A stretch of DNA of 64,000 nt from CBDESN01 sp965242495 (GCA_965242495.1 OZ251446.1:3162001-3226000); one strand, 5' to 3'. Counted from the stretch's first letter, positions 17,533 to 27,011 are shown. The notes: generated by a model not told the origin, from the letters alone. Made by a program: numbers and translations.

Positions 17533-18915
17533 ATGCGGGTTAGCATCCGCCGCCGGCATCGGACGCCGGACATCTGGCCCGGCTTCGTCGATTCGATCGC
17601 GTCGCTGCTGATCATCGTCATCTTCCTGCTGATGGTGTTCACGCTGGCGCAATACTTCCTGAGCGAACTCCTGTCGGGCCGGAACGAGGCGCTGGATCGC
17701 CTCAACCTCCAGGTCGCGGAACTGTCCGACATGCTGGCCCTCGAACGCGGCGCCAATGCGGAGCTGCGCGACGATCTGTCGCAGCTGTCGAGCCAGCTGC
17801 AGGCGTCGATCTCCGAGCGCGACCGGCTGTCGGGCGAACTGGCCGTGCTGCTGCCCGAGCGCGACGCCCTGGCGCAGGCCCTCGCCGAGCGCGCCGCCGA
17901 GCGGGACGCCCTGTCGTCGTCGCTCGCGGCGCGGACAAAGGAGCTCGAAGACGCCTACCGGACGATCGAGGCCGACAAGGAGAAGATCGAGCTGCAGCTG
18001 CGCCGCGCGGCCAGTCTCGAACGCGACATCGAAGCCCTGCGCGAGGTGCGGAAGGATCTGGAAGCGAAGGTCGCCGGGCTCGCCAGCCGCCTCGCGGCGC
18101 AGGACGAGGCGCTGGCCGCCCTCCGCGACCGCTCCGGCGAGCTCGAAGCCCGGCTCGCCGACGAACGCGAGCGCACCGCCCTGGCGCAGCGCGAGATCGA
18201 CGAGAAGGACGTGCGCCTTGCGGACCTCGCCGGCCGGGCGCGCCGCGCCGCGGAGTCGCTGACCGCCGAGCGGGCGATCTCGGCCGAGGCGCGGCGCCAG
18301 GTGGAGCTGCTCAACCTCCGGATCGAGGCGCTGCGCCGCCAGCTGGCGGGCATATCGGCGGCGCTCGAGGCCTCCGAAGCCAAGGCGCGGGCGCAGGGCG
18401 TCAAGATCGTCAATCTCGGCCGGCGGCTCAACGCCGCCTTGGCCAGCAAGGTGCAGGAGCTCGCGCGCTACCGCTCCGAATTCTTCGGCCGGCTGCGCGA
18501 AGCCCTGGGCGACCGGCGCGACATCCGCATCGTCGGCGACCGGTTCGTCTTCCAGTCCGAGATCCTGTTCGAGTCGGGTTCGGCCGATCTCCAGGTCGGC
18601 GGCAAGCGGCAGATCGCCCGGCTGGCCGAGACGCTGACGGACGTCTCGACCCGCATCCCGGGCGACATCGCCTGGGTGCTGCGCGTCGACGGGCATACCG
18701 ACCGGGTGCCGATCGATACGCCGCTCTTCCGGACCAACTGGGAGTTGTCCACCGGGCGGGCGATCGCGGTGGTGAAGTATCTGATCGCCCTCGGCCTGCC
18801 GCCGGAGCGGCTGGCCGCGACCGGGTTCGGCGAGCACCAGCCGCTGGATGCGGGCGACGACGAGGCTGCCTACCGCCGCAACCGGCGGATCGAGTTCAAG
18901 CTGACGGAACGCTGA
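17533..18915 (+). CDS. MotB-like OmpA-family protein with a long coiled coil
   Basis: A 460-residue protein with one membrane segment near residues 16-38, a long heptad-rich coiled coil over about residues 55-310, and a C-terminal OmpA/MotB peptidoglycan-binding domain (VDGHTDRVPI and NWELSTGRA). The aromatic/acidic start of the membrane helix (WPGFVDSIASLL) resembles the ion-conducting helix of MotB-type partners. The coiled coil is far longer than in flagellar MotB and could reach deep into the periplasm. It partners the upstream channel protein. The 3' end overlaps the convergent ABC exporter gene by 20 bases. Confidence 0.85.
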   Translation: MRVSIRRRHRTPDIWPGFVDSIASLLIIVIFLLMVFTLAQYFLSELLSGRNEALDRLNLQVAELSDMLALERGANAELRDDLSQLSSQLQASISERDRLSGELAVLLPERDALAQALAERAAERDALSSSLAARTKELEDAYRTIEADKEKIELQLRRAASLERDIEALREVRKDLEAKVAGLASRLAAQDEALAALRDRSGELEARLADERERTALAQREIDEKDVRLADLAGRARRAAESLTAERAISAEARRQVELLNLRIEALRRQLAGISAALEASEAKARAQGVKIVNLGRRLNAALASKVQELARYRSEFFGRLREALGDRRDIRIVGDRFVFQSEILFESGSADLQVGGKRQIARLAETLTDVSTRIPGDIAWVLRVDGHTDRVPIDTPLFRTNWELSTGRAIAVVKYLIALGLPPERLAATGFGEHQPLDAGDDEAAYRRNRRIEFKLTER

Positions 18916-20773
18916 GCGCCGCCGCGCCCGGCTCGCCCCCTGTCTCGCCCCCCGGTTCGGCCCCCGGGTCGGCCCCCGGGTCGGCGTCGAACTGGAGCGC
19001 CGCGAGCCGCGCATACAGCCCGCCCCCGGCGAGCAGCTCGTCATGCCGGCCCGCGGCGACGATCGCCCCCCGGTCCATCACCACGATCCGGTCGGCGGCG
19101 AGCACGGTCGCCAGCCGATGGGCGATGACCAGCGTCGTGCGCCCCGCCATCAACCGGGCGAGGGCGGCCTGCACCATCCGTTCGTTCTCGGAATCCAGCG
19201 CGCTCGTCGCCTCGTCGAGCAGCAGCACCGCGGGATCGCGGAGGATCGCGCGGGCGATGGCGATCCGCTGGCGCTGGCCGCCCGACAACCGCACCCCCTT
19301 CTCGCCCAGAAAGGTGTCGAAGCCGGCGGGGAGCCGATCGAGGAACTCCGTTGCGGCCGCGGCCTCCGCGGCCCGGCGGATGTCGTCGCTTCCGGCCCCG
19401 GCGCGGCCGTAGCCGATATTGGTCCAGGCGTCGGCCGAGAAGATCGCCGGCTCCTGCGGCACCAGCCCGATGCGGGCGCGCACGGCGCCGGGTTCGGCGC
19501 GGCGCACGTCCACGCCGTCGAGGGAGACGACGCCGGTCTGCGGGTCGTAGAAGCGCAGCAGGAGCTGGAACACGGTCGACTTCCCGGCGCCCGACGGGCC
19601 GACCAGGGCCACGCGCTCCCCTGCTGCCACGGCGAAGGAGACTCCGTCGAGGGCGCGCCTGCCGGGTTGCGACGGGTAGTGGAACCCTACCTCCTCGAAC
19701 GCGACCCGGCCGAGAGCCGGCTCCGGCAGCGGCGACGGCGACGGCGGGGCGTCGATCTCGGGCTCGACCGCCAGCAGGTCGAACAGCCGTTCGCTGGCGC
19801 CCGCGGCGCGCTGCAACTCGCCGATGACCTCGCTGAACGCGCCGACCGCGCCGGCGACCACCACGGCGTAGAAGACGAACGCCGACAACTCGCCCGGCGA
19901 GATGCGCCCGGCGATGACTTCGCGTCCGCCGAGCCAGAGGATCACCCCGACCGCGCCGAAGACCAGCGCGATGACGCAGGCGGTGAGCATCGCGCGGGCG
20001 CCGACGCGCCGGAGCGCCGTCTCCAGCGCGCCGTCGACCAGGGCGCCGAAGCGGCGGCGGTCGATGTCCTCATGGCCATGGGCCTGGACCGTGCGGACGG
20101 CGTTCAGCGTCTCCTCGCCATAGGCCGAGATGTCGGCGATGCGGTCCTGGCTGGCGCGCGACAGCAGCCGGACGCGGCGGCCGAACAGCACGATCGGGAC
20201 GATGACCGCCGGGACGATGGCGAAGACCAGGGCGGTCAGATGCCAGCTGGTCACGAACAGCATCACCGTACCGCCGGCGAAGAGCAGCGCGTTCCTGAGC
20301 GCCACCGAGAGCGACGAGCCGACGACGACTTGCAGCAGCGTCGTATCCGCGGTCAGGCGCGACGTCACCTCGCCCACCCGCGTGACCTCGAAGAAGGCGG
20401 GGCTCAGCCGCAGCGCGTGGTCGAACACGTCGCGGCGGATGTCGGCGACGGCGCGTTCGCCGACCCAGGACACCAGATAGAAGCGGCCATAGGTGGCGAG
20501 CGCAAGGACGGCGATGACGATCAGAAGGGCGAACAGCGCCCGGTCGAGAAGCGCCACGTCGCCGCTGCGGAACCCTTCGTCGATCAGCATGCGCAGCCCG
20601 GCGCCGAGCACGAGCACGGCCCCGGCCCCGAACAGGAGCGACGCAAGCGCGGCCAGCAGGCGGAGCCGGTAGGGGGCGAGATAGGGCAGCAGCGCCCGCA
20701 GATGGCGCGCCTCCCGCCGTCCCAGTCGGCCCGCCCGCCGCCGCGGCGGATCGGCCGTCGAATCCCGTGACAT
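18896..20773 (-). CDS. ABC-type exporter, fused membrane and ATPase domains
   Basis: A 625-residue half-transporter with six transmembrane helices followed by an ABC ATPase: Walker A GPSGAGKST, signature LSGGQRQ, Walker B LLLDEATSALD and H-loop IAHRLATV. It resembles MsbA-like lipid or multidrug exporters and should work as a homodimer; the substrate is unknown. I take the ATG at 20773; an ATG 13 codons earlier adds a short arginine-rich extension. The last 25 or so residues are tetrapeptide repeats (DPGA, EPGG types) encoded by 12-base repeats around 18940-18985. This low-complexity tail is probably dispensable. Confidence 0.9.
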   Translation of the reverse strand: MSRDSTADPPRRRAGRLGRREARHLRALLPYLAPYRLRLLAALASLLFGAGAVLVLGAGLRMLIDEGFRSGDVALLDRALFALLIVIAVLALATYGRFYLVSWVGERAVADIRRDVFDHALRLSPAFFEVTRVGEVTSRLTADTTLLQVVVGSSLSVALRNALLFAGGTVMLFVTSWHLTALVFAIVPAVIVPIVLFGRRVRLLSRASQDRIADISAYGEETLNAVRTVQAHGHEDIDRRRFGALVDGALETALRRVGARAMLTACVIALVFGAVGVILWLGGREVIAGRISPGELSAFVFYAVVVAGAVGAFSEVIGELQRAAGASERLFDLLAVEPEIDAPPSPSPLPEPALGRVAFEEVGFHYPSQPGRRALDGVSFAVAAGERVALVGPSGAGKSTVFQLLLRFYDPQTGVVSLDGVDVRRAEPGAVRARIGLVPQEPAIFSADAWTNIGYGRAGAGSDDIRRAAEAAAATEFLDRLPAGFDTFLGEKGVRLSGGQRQRIAIARAILRDPAVLLLDEATSALDSENERMVQAALARLMAGRTTLVIAHRLATVLAADRIVVMDRGAIVAAGRHDELLAGGGLYARLAALQFDADPGADPGAEPGGETGGEPGAAALSVPSA

Positions 20774-20897
20774 CCGCGCAGCCCGTGAAGCCCGCCCCGC
20801 ATATAGCAGCATCGGGCGCGCGCCGGTATCGCCGCCGCCGCCGCTTGCCGGCGCGGACGGTCTCCCCTATACAGGCCGCGCCCCGAGGAGTATGGCG

Positions 20898-21122
20898 ATG
20901 AAGAAGGACATTCACCCCGACTACCACGAGATCGAAGTGGTCATGACCGACGGCGCGACCTACCGGACCCGTTCGACCTGGGGCAAGGCGGGCGACACGT
21001 TGAAGCTGGACATCGACCCGAAGACGCATCCGGCCTGGACCGGCGGCGCGCAGCGGCTGGTCGATACGGGCGGACAGGTGGCCAAGTTCAACAAGCGGTT
21101 CCAGAACCTGAAGCTCGACTGA
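20898..21122 (+). CDS. rpmE: 50S ribosomal protein L31
   Basis: A 74-residue L31 starting MKKDIHPDYHEI with the STWGK region and the C-terminal FNKRF. I see no CxxC zinc motif, so this is the zinc-independent type. GAGGAG at 20885-20890 is seven bases before the ATG at 20898 and only one base before the ATG at 20892, which decides the start. It is a single gene, divergent from the ABC exporter. Confidence 0.97.
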   Translation: MKKDIHPDYHEIEVVMTDGATYRTRSTWGKAGDTLKLDIDPKTHPAWTGGAQRLVDTGGQVAKFNKRFQNLKLD

Positions 21123-21178
21123 ACCGGGGCGACCGGCGGGGACGCGCCGACGCGCCCGGCCCGGCCGAGACGCGACCG

Positions 21179-22180
21179 ATGGCCATGCCTTCGCAGCCCG
21201 ACATGACGGCGATCGAGATCCGGGAGCCCGGCGGCCCGGACGCGCTGGTCCCCTGCGTCCGGCCGCGGCCCATGCCGGGGGCGGGCGAGCTGCTGATCCG
21301 GGTCGCCGCCGCCGGGGTCAACTATCCCGACGTGATGCAGCGGCGCGGCCGCTATCCGCCGCCGCCCGGCGCCTCCGACATACCGGGGCTCGAGATCGCG
21401 GGCGTCGTCGAGGCGGTGGGCGAGGGGGCGGCGGGGTTCGCCGTCGGCGCCGAAGTCTGCGCCCTGGTCGCCGGCGGCGGGTACGCCGAATACTGCGCGG
21501 CGCCCGCGCCGCAATGCCTCCCGCTTCCGCGCGGCCTCGATATGGTCGCGGCCGCGGCGATCCCCGAGACCTTCTTCACCGTCTGGACCAACCTGTTCGA
21601 CCGCGGACGCCTCGCCGCCGGCGAGACGGCGCTGATCCATGGCGGGGCCGGCGGCATCGGCACCGCGGCGATACAGATCGCCGCGGCCCTGGGCGCGCGC
21701 GTCCTCGCCACCGCGGGGAGCGCGCGGAAATGCGAAGCCTGCCGGGCGCTCGGCGCCGAGCGCGCGATCGACTACCGCAACGAGGACTTCGTCGCCGCGG
21801 CCCGCGAGGCGACCGGCGGCCGCGGGGTGGACGTGATCCTCGATCTGGTCGGCGGCGACTACACGCCCCGCAATCTCGACGCGCTGGCCGAGGACGGGCG
21901 GCTGGTGCAGATCGCGGTCCAGGGCGGCGCGACCGCCGAGGTCCCGCTGTTCGCCGTCATGCGGAAGCGGCTCACCTTGACCGGCTCCACGTTGCGCCCG
22001 CGTCCGGTCGAGGCCAAGGGGGCCATCGCCGCCGCGCTCCGCGCCCGGGTCTGGCCGCTGCTGGAGTCGGGGCGGATCGCGCCGGTCGTCCACGCGGCCT
22101 ATCCGCTGCGCGAGGCCGCGGCGGCGCACGCCTTGATGGAATCCGGCGCGCATATCGGTAAGATCGTTCTCACGACCTGA
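21179..22180 (+). CDS. NAD(P)H-quinone oxidoreductase, zinc-independent MDR family
   Basis: A 333-residue medium-chain dehydrogenase/reductase of the PIG3/QOR type. GVNYPDVMQRRGRYPPPPG and the cofactor motif HGGAGGIGTAAIQ are present, and the zinc ligands of alcohol dehydrogenases are absent. It probably reduces quinones or enone-type compounds with NADPH. The ATG at 21179 is used; ATGs at codons 3 and 9 are alternatives. It lies 56 bases after rpmE on the same strand and may be co-transcribed. Confidence 0.88.
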   Translation: MAMPSQPDMTAIEIREPGGPDALVPCVRPRPMPGAGELLIRVAAAGVNYPDVMQRRGRYPPPPGASDIPGLEIAGVVEAVGEGAAGFAVGAEVCALVAGGGYAEYCAAPAPQCLPLPRGLDMVAAAAIPETFFTVWTNLFDRGRLAAGETALIHGGAGGIGTAAIQIAAALGARVLATAGSARKCEACRALGAERAIDYRNEDFVAAAREATGGRGVDVILDLVGGDYTPRNLDALAEDGRLVQIAVQGGATAEVPLFAVMRKRLTLTGSTLRPRPVEAKGAIAAALRARVWPLLESGRIAPVVHAAYPLREAAAAHALMESGAHIGKIVLTT

Positions 22181-22238
22181 GCCTCGCGCGCCCGAGCCGG
22201 GGCGCGGGGCGACGTCGCGACGGGAGAAAGGAGGCGAC

Positions 22239-22802
22239 ATGGCCCGACCCCTGATGCCGAAGGCCACCGCCGTCTGGCTGATTGAGAACACGGCCCTGAC
22301 GTTCGACCAGATCGCCGGGTTCTGCGGCCTTCATCTGCTCGAAGTGCAGAGCATCGCGGACGACGAGGTCGCCATCGGCATGGTCGGATACGATCCCATC
22401 GCCAACGGCCAGCTGACGCAGGACGAGATCGACCGCTGCACCGCCGATCCCGGCGCGCAGCTCGAGATGGCCCCGCGCGACATCCCCGCGCCGCTGGTCA
22501 GGACCAAGGGTCCGCGCTACACGCCGGTGGCCCGGCGGCAGGACAAGCCCGACGCGATCGCCTGGCTGGTGCGACATTTCCCCGACCTGACCGACGCCCA
22601 GATCTCCAGGCTGATCGGCACCACCAAGCCGACGATCTCGGCGATTCGCGAGCGCAGCCATTGGAACATGGCGAACATCAAGCCGCGCGACCCGGTGGCC
22701 CTCGGCCTCTGCAACCGCCGCGAGATCGACGCCGCCCTGGAGAAGGCGGGCTATCCGGGAACCGGGGAGATGGTCGCGGAGACCGCCGTCGGAGATGGTT
22801 GA
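22239..22802 (+). CDS. trcR: TrcR/DUF1013 cell-cycle transcriptional regulator
   Basis: A 187-residue protein of the DUF1013 family, starting MARPLMPKATAVWL and containing LIGTTKPTISAIRERSHWN, a helix-turn-helix-like segment. The family is highly conserved in alphaproteobacteria and has been described as the TrcR regulator associated with RNA polymerase and the cell cycle; that is family knowledge. AAAGGAGG stands just before the ATG. This gene is one of the better lineage markers in the window. Confidence 0.9.
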   Translation: MARPLMPKATAVWLIENTALTFDQIAGFCGLHLLEVQSIADDEVAIGMVGYDPIANGQLTQDEIDRCTADPGAQLEMAPRDIPAPLVRTKGPRYTPVARRQDKPDAIAWLVRHFPDLTDAQISRLIGTTKPTISAIRERSHWNMANIKPRDPVALGLCNRREIDAALEKAGYPGTGEMVAETAVGDG

Positions 22803-22828
22803 GCGGGAGCCCGACCCGCCTTTCTTCC

Positions 22829-23101
22829 TTACCTGTGAGACGGACGGAGCGCTGCGTTCGCGTGATAGGCCGTTACGAGACGGCCGTCAGAGATGACGAC
22901 CACCTTGTTCTTCAACCGCTCCAATACGGCGATTTCCCTTTTCCGGGATTGAATCGCCTTGTCCACATCTCGCTCCCTCAGCATGATCCTGTCTTGGCCG
23001 ATCTCGGTACCGTATTCGAGAATCAGCTCCGGGTCGGTCTTGCGCAAGCCGCGTTGCCTCATCCTCGCTTGGCCGTGCTTCGTAACGGGTGGCTTGGTCA
23101 T
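22829..23101 (-). CDS. DUF4258-family small protein
   Basis: A 90-residue protein with KHGQARMRQRGL near the start, the hallmark of DUF4258, and a C-terminal core VVVISDGRLVTAYHA that looks like a RelE/BrnT-type fold. Some DUF4258 proteins occur in toxin-antitoxin or defence loci; no biochemical role is established here. It lies 101 bases downstream of the viperin gene on the same strand, so the two may be co-transcribed. An accessory or toxin-like role in the island is speculation. Confidence 0.75.
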   Translation of the reverse strand: MTKPPVTKHGQARMRQRGLRKTDPELILEYGTEIGQDRIMLRERDVDKAIQSRKREIAVLERLKNKVVVISDGRLVTAYHANAALRPSHR

Positions 23102-23202
23102 TGGTCTGTCTCCTCTTCCTTTGTTTCAGGTCAACAGGTAGCTCTCATTGCCCTCCACAGCTCCGGAAATACCGGTGTATTCGCGCAACGTGTCGTCGGC
23201 GA

Positions 23203-24138
23203 TCAATGTGGGGCCGGAGGGTCTCCAGGGCGGGCAAGCCGCGGTTGTCGTTTGCGCCAGTCGTACCTCGCGCTCCTCGCGTCGTACACGTCCTCCGAAA
23301 AACGCACCTGTTTCAGCGCTTCCTCCAATCCCACTTCCAGAATGGGGGCACCGTATTCCAACCCTCTCGATTCGCCCCGCGGGACGTGCCAGAAAAAGCG
23401 GCCCATGGGGTCGATCATGAGATAGGAGTTGGTCATATGCGCGTTGTCCTCGGGGACGATGTTCACTCCCGCATCGCTCAAGGACCGGTGACGCCCGACG
23501 AACTTCCGGAACTCCTCCCCGGAGATCTCGCAGTCGGCAGCGATCTCGTCGTTCTCGCCGATCACCGGCAGCACCTGAAACAGCTTCCAGCGCTCCGGAT
23601 ACAGTCGCCGAATGATCCCGCTCATGTCTTCGTCGATGTTGTAGCGGCTGACGACCGTGTTGCACTTGACACCGACCCCATGGCTTCGCAGTATGTCTCC
23701 AAGCTCCAGCATCTTGTTCACATAGGGAATCCCCTTCCGGGTTCGCCCAATAGCGACGTTGACGAGGTCGTCGCTGGAGTCCAGGGATAGCGCCGCCCAG
23801 TCGATCCATTGTCCCGAGTCTTCGATCAGCTTCCGAAGACGATGGCCGTTGGAAACGATGGAGACGGCGCAGCGGTGCTGGCTGCGCTCCTTGATGCGTC
23901 GACAGAGGTCGCCCAAATCCGGTACCAGGGTAGGTTCGCCACCGGCGAAGTTGATTTTCCCGACCCCGGCGCCGACCAGGAGGTCGATCAAGGCTCTCTG
24001 CCTGGCAGGCGTCAGGTAGTCTTCTCGCGCCACGCCCGGAAATCCCGCGAAGCAATACTTGCACCGGGCGTTGCACTTCTCGATCAGGTGGAAGTTGACG
24101 GACAGACCCTCGAGGCCGTGGTCGATCTTGGATTGCAT
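23203..24138 (-). CDS. Prokaryotic viperin (antiviral radical-SAM ddhNTP synthase)
   Basis: A 311-residue radical-SAM protein. C22, C26 and C29 form the CxxxCxxC cluster site in NFHLIEKCNARCKYCF, matching the viperin family signature, followed by the FAGGEPT SAM-binding motif. The C-terminal part (NSYLMIDPMGRFF, then YGAPILEVG) is also viperin-like. Viperins convert a nucleoside triphosphate to its 3'-deoxy-3',4'-didehydro form, a chain terminator for viral polymerases; which nucleotide this one uses cannot be read from sequence. GGGGAGAG stands five bases before the ATG at 24138. Divergent from an XRE regulator and upstream of a DUF4258 gene, it forms a compact defence locus with lower GC than its surroundings. 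Confidence 0.88.
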   Translation of the reverse strand: MQSKIDHGLEGLSVNFHLIEKCNARCKYCFAGFPGVAREDYLTPARQRALIDLLVGAGVGKINFAGGEPTLVPDLGDLCRRIKERSQHRCAVSIVSNGHRLRKLIEDSGQWIDWAALSLDSSDDLVNVAIGRTRKGIPYVNKMLELGDILRSHGVGVKCNTVVSRYNIDEDMSGIIRRLYPERWKLFQVLPVIGENDEIAADCEISGEEFRKFVGRHRSLSDAGVNIVPEDNAHMTNSYLMIDPMGRFFWHVPRGESRGLEYGAPILEVGLEEALKQVRFSEDVYDARSARYDWRKRQPRLARPGDPPAPH

Positions 24139-24178
24139 CTTGTCTCTCCCCTCGCCGATGCGGCACAATGGCATCGAT

Positions 24179-24256
24179 TGGCATTTGCCAGTTGAACCAC
24201 ATGATCCAGCGAGAAGGAAAGTGCATGAGACGCAAATTTCTGTCAAGAGGTTATTT
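24179..24256. promoter_or_regulatory. Divergent control region of the viperin and XRE genes
   Basis: The region contains the palindrome TGGCATTTGCCA at 24179-24190 and a second inverted repeat, GCAAAT at 24232-24237 with ATTTGC at 24253-24258. Either could be an operator for the XRE protein. On the minus strand a perfect TTGACA (24246 to 24241) could be the viperin -35, but the -10 seventeen bases on is poor. Confidence 0.4.
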
Positions 24257-24258
24257 GC

Positions 24259-24654
24259 ATGAAAAATGAAACCACGTATCAGGCGGTGCTGGGGCGTTTG
24301 ATTGCTCAAAAACGCCAACAAAAACAGATAGATCAAGGGGAGATGGCCGAAGCCGTGGGGGTCAGCCGCTCCACATGGTCTCGCATCGAGGCGGGCGAGT
24401 CGGCGTTGAGCATGGACCAACTGGCCAAAGCCGCCAGCAAGCTGGACCTGCCCCTGGGGGCGTTGATGATCGAGGTGGACGAGATTGTCCGCGAGCTCCG
24501 CAAACAGAACGTGGAGGTGCTCGACAGCCGCGATCAGACCAGCACCGGCAAGTTCGGCAAGGCGGCCGCGGCGACGGTGGCGTTTCTCGGCGGCGCGGTC
24601 CTCGCCGGAATCGTCGCCGCCATTGTGGCCAACAAGGACCCCAAGGATACGTGA
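24259..24654 (+). CDS. Membrane-anchored XRE-family regulator
   Basis: A 131-residue protein with a Cro/CI-type helix-turn-helix over residues 10-66 (VSRSTWSRIEAGESAL) and a hydrophobic segment at residues 101-124 that looks like a single transmembrane helix. It starts at the ATG at 24259 in an AT-rich leader. It is divergent from the viperin gene, so it is the obvious candidate to control it. Tethering a DNA-binding domain to the membrane is unusual and could couple induction to membrane changes during infection; that is inference. Confidence 0.8.
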   Translation: MKNETTYQAVLGRLIAQKRQQKQIDQGEMAEAVGVSRSTWSRIEAGESALSMDQLAKAASKLDLPLGALMIEVDEIVRELRKQNVEVLDSRDQTSTGKFGKAAAATVAFLGGAVLAGIVAAIVANKDPKDT

Positions 24655-24656
24655 AG

Positions 24657-24684
24657 CGCGCCCGATCCAGCTGAGCTACGGGGG
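24657..24684 (-). pseudogene. Deleted tRNA remnant
   Basis: On the minus strand CCCGTAGCTCAGCTGGAT, the 5' acceptor and D-arm of a tRNA (tRNA-Arg-like), runs straight into CGGGCGCG, which looks like the 3' acceptor end. The anticodon and T arms are missing. The remnant lies three bases after the XRE stop codon. It could be a scar of integration or excision. Confidence 0.6.
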
Positions 24685-24729
24685 CGGAGCCACCAACACG
24701 GACCGACGGCATGGCGCGGATGGGCGTCA

Positions 24730-25060
24730 CGCGGCGTCGGCGGCTCCGCTCCGCCGCTCCTGGCTTCGGTCGGCGCGGCGTTTCCCGGTCTGCGGCATGT
24801 CTCCGCCGACGGCGCCTATGCCGGACGGAAACTCGACGGCGCGTTGCGCAAGATCGGAAGGTAGCCGCTGGAGATCGTCAAGCGGCTCGATGCTGCGTCC
24901 GGCTTTGCCTTGCTGCTCCGACGTTGGGTCGTCGAACGCCGCCTCGCCAGAGACTTCGAAGCCTCCGTCGCCGGTACCGGGGCCCGCTCCTATCGCAACC
25001 ATCCAACTCTTCGTCCGAAGACTCGCAACCGAGTGATGCAACACGATTCTTTTTCGACCA
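24730..25060 (+). pseudogene. Decayed IS5-family transposase C-terminal remnant
   Basis: Translating the plus strand across frames gives the C-terminal pattern of IS5-family transposases: ADGAYAGRKLDGALRKIG, then a TAG stop, then LEIVKRLDAASGF, LLRRWVVERRLARDFEAS, and in another frame IQLFVRRLA. At least one stop and one frameshift interrupt it, and the DDE domain is missing. No terminal inverted repeats are seen. It separates the viperin island from pfkA. Confidence 0.7.
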
Positions 25061-25076
25061 GACTCTCAAGGGCCGC

Positions 25077-26165
<1,089 letters not shown>

Positions 26166-26287
26166 GGGGCCTCCCTCCGCCGCCGCGGGCGGGGAAAATA
26201 TCCGCCTCGCGCCCCTCCAGGAGTAACGGATGCGGGGATTGTTTGCTATCCTGTTCGCGAACGCGCGGAACCCGATCCAACGGCGGC

Positions 26288-26491
26288 ATGATGGACGAAC
26301 AGGAGGCGGTGCGTCGTCGAGTGGCGGAGCTGGAGTCCGAGCACCGGGACCTCGACGACGTCATCGCGCGGATGGCCGAGACCGCCCCGTTCGACCAGCT
26401 GCGGATTCAGCGGCTCAAGAAGCGCAAGCTGTTGTTGAAGGACGAGATCGCCATGCTGCGGAGCAAGCTGCTCCCCGACATCATCGCCTGA
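26288..26491 (+). CDS. YdcH/DUF465-family small protein
   Basis: A 67-residue, highly charged helical protein (RRRVAELESEHRDLDDVI and LKKRKLLLKDEI), typical of the DUF465/YdcH family. Members are short coiled-coil proteins of unknown function that are common in alphaproteobacteria. ATGs at 26288 and 26291 are both possible. It lies eleven bases before purE and may be co-transcribed with it. Confidence 0.85.
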   Translation: MMDEQEAVRRRVAELESEHRDLDDVIARMAETAPFDQLRIQRLKKRKLLLKDEIAMLRSKLLPDIIA

Positions 26492-26501
26492 GCCGCGGCC
26501 T

Positions 26502-27011
26502 GTGGCGGAGGAAACGTCCATCGCAGCCCCGGTCGTGGCGATCGTCATGGGCAGCCGGTCGGACTGGCCGGTCATGCGACATGCCGCCGACACGCTGGCG
26601 CAGCTGGGCGTCGCCCACGAATCGCTGGTGATGTCGGCCCACCGGACGCCCGACCGCGTCGCGCGCTACGCCGCGGCGGCGCGCGGGCGCGGGATCAAGC
26701 TGATCCTGGCCGGGGCCGGCGGGGCCGCCCATCTGCCCGGCGTCATCGCTGCGCTGACGCCGCTGCCCGTATTCGGCGTGCCGATCGAGGGCGCCGCGCT
26801 CAACGGCCTCGACAGCCTGTTGTCGATGGTCCAGATGCCGGGCGGCGTCCCCGTCGGCACCCTCGCCGTCGGGCGCGCCGGGGCGGTGAACGCGGCCCTG
26901 CTGGCCGCGGCCGTCCTCGCGTTGTCGGATACGAAGATCGCCGCCGCGTTGGACGACTGGCGCGCGCGCCAAGCCGCCGCCGTGCCCGAGACGCCGCCCG
27001 CCGACGGCTGA
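26502..27011 (+). CDS. purE: N5-carboxyaminoimidazole ribonucleotide mutase
   Basis: A 169-residue class I PurE. The motifs GSRSDWPVM, SAHRTPDR and AGAGGAAHLPG line the active site, with the catalytic histidine in SAHRTP. It converts N5-CAIR to 4-carboxyaminoimidazole ribonucleotide in purine synthesis. The GTG start at 26502 is followed by typical sequence. In many relatives purK follows directly; here the next gene is convergent and purK is absent from the window. Confidence 0.95.
   Translation: MAEETSIAAPVVAIVMGSRSDWPVMRHAADTLAQLGVAHESLVMSAHRTPDRVARYAAAARGRGIKLILAGAGGAAHLPGVIAALTPLPVFGVPIEGAALNGLDSLLSMVQMPGGVPVGTLAVGRAGAVNAALLAAAVLALSDTKIAAALDDWRARQAAAVPETPPADG

Noticed and set aside
16357..18915. 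A Zorya (ZorAB) defence system
   Set aside because: The pair resembles ZorA/ZorB in general design, but ZorC, ZorD or ZorE are absent, and similar pairs are common in alphaproteobacterial chromosomes.
22829..23101. A type II toxin-antitoxin pair with the XRE gene
   Set aside because: The DUF4258 gene resembles some toxins, but the XRE gene is divergent and separated from it by the viperin gene.
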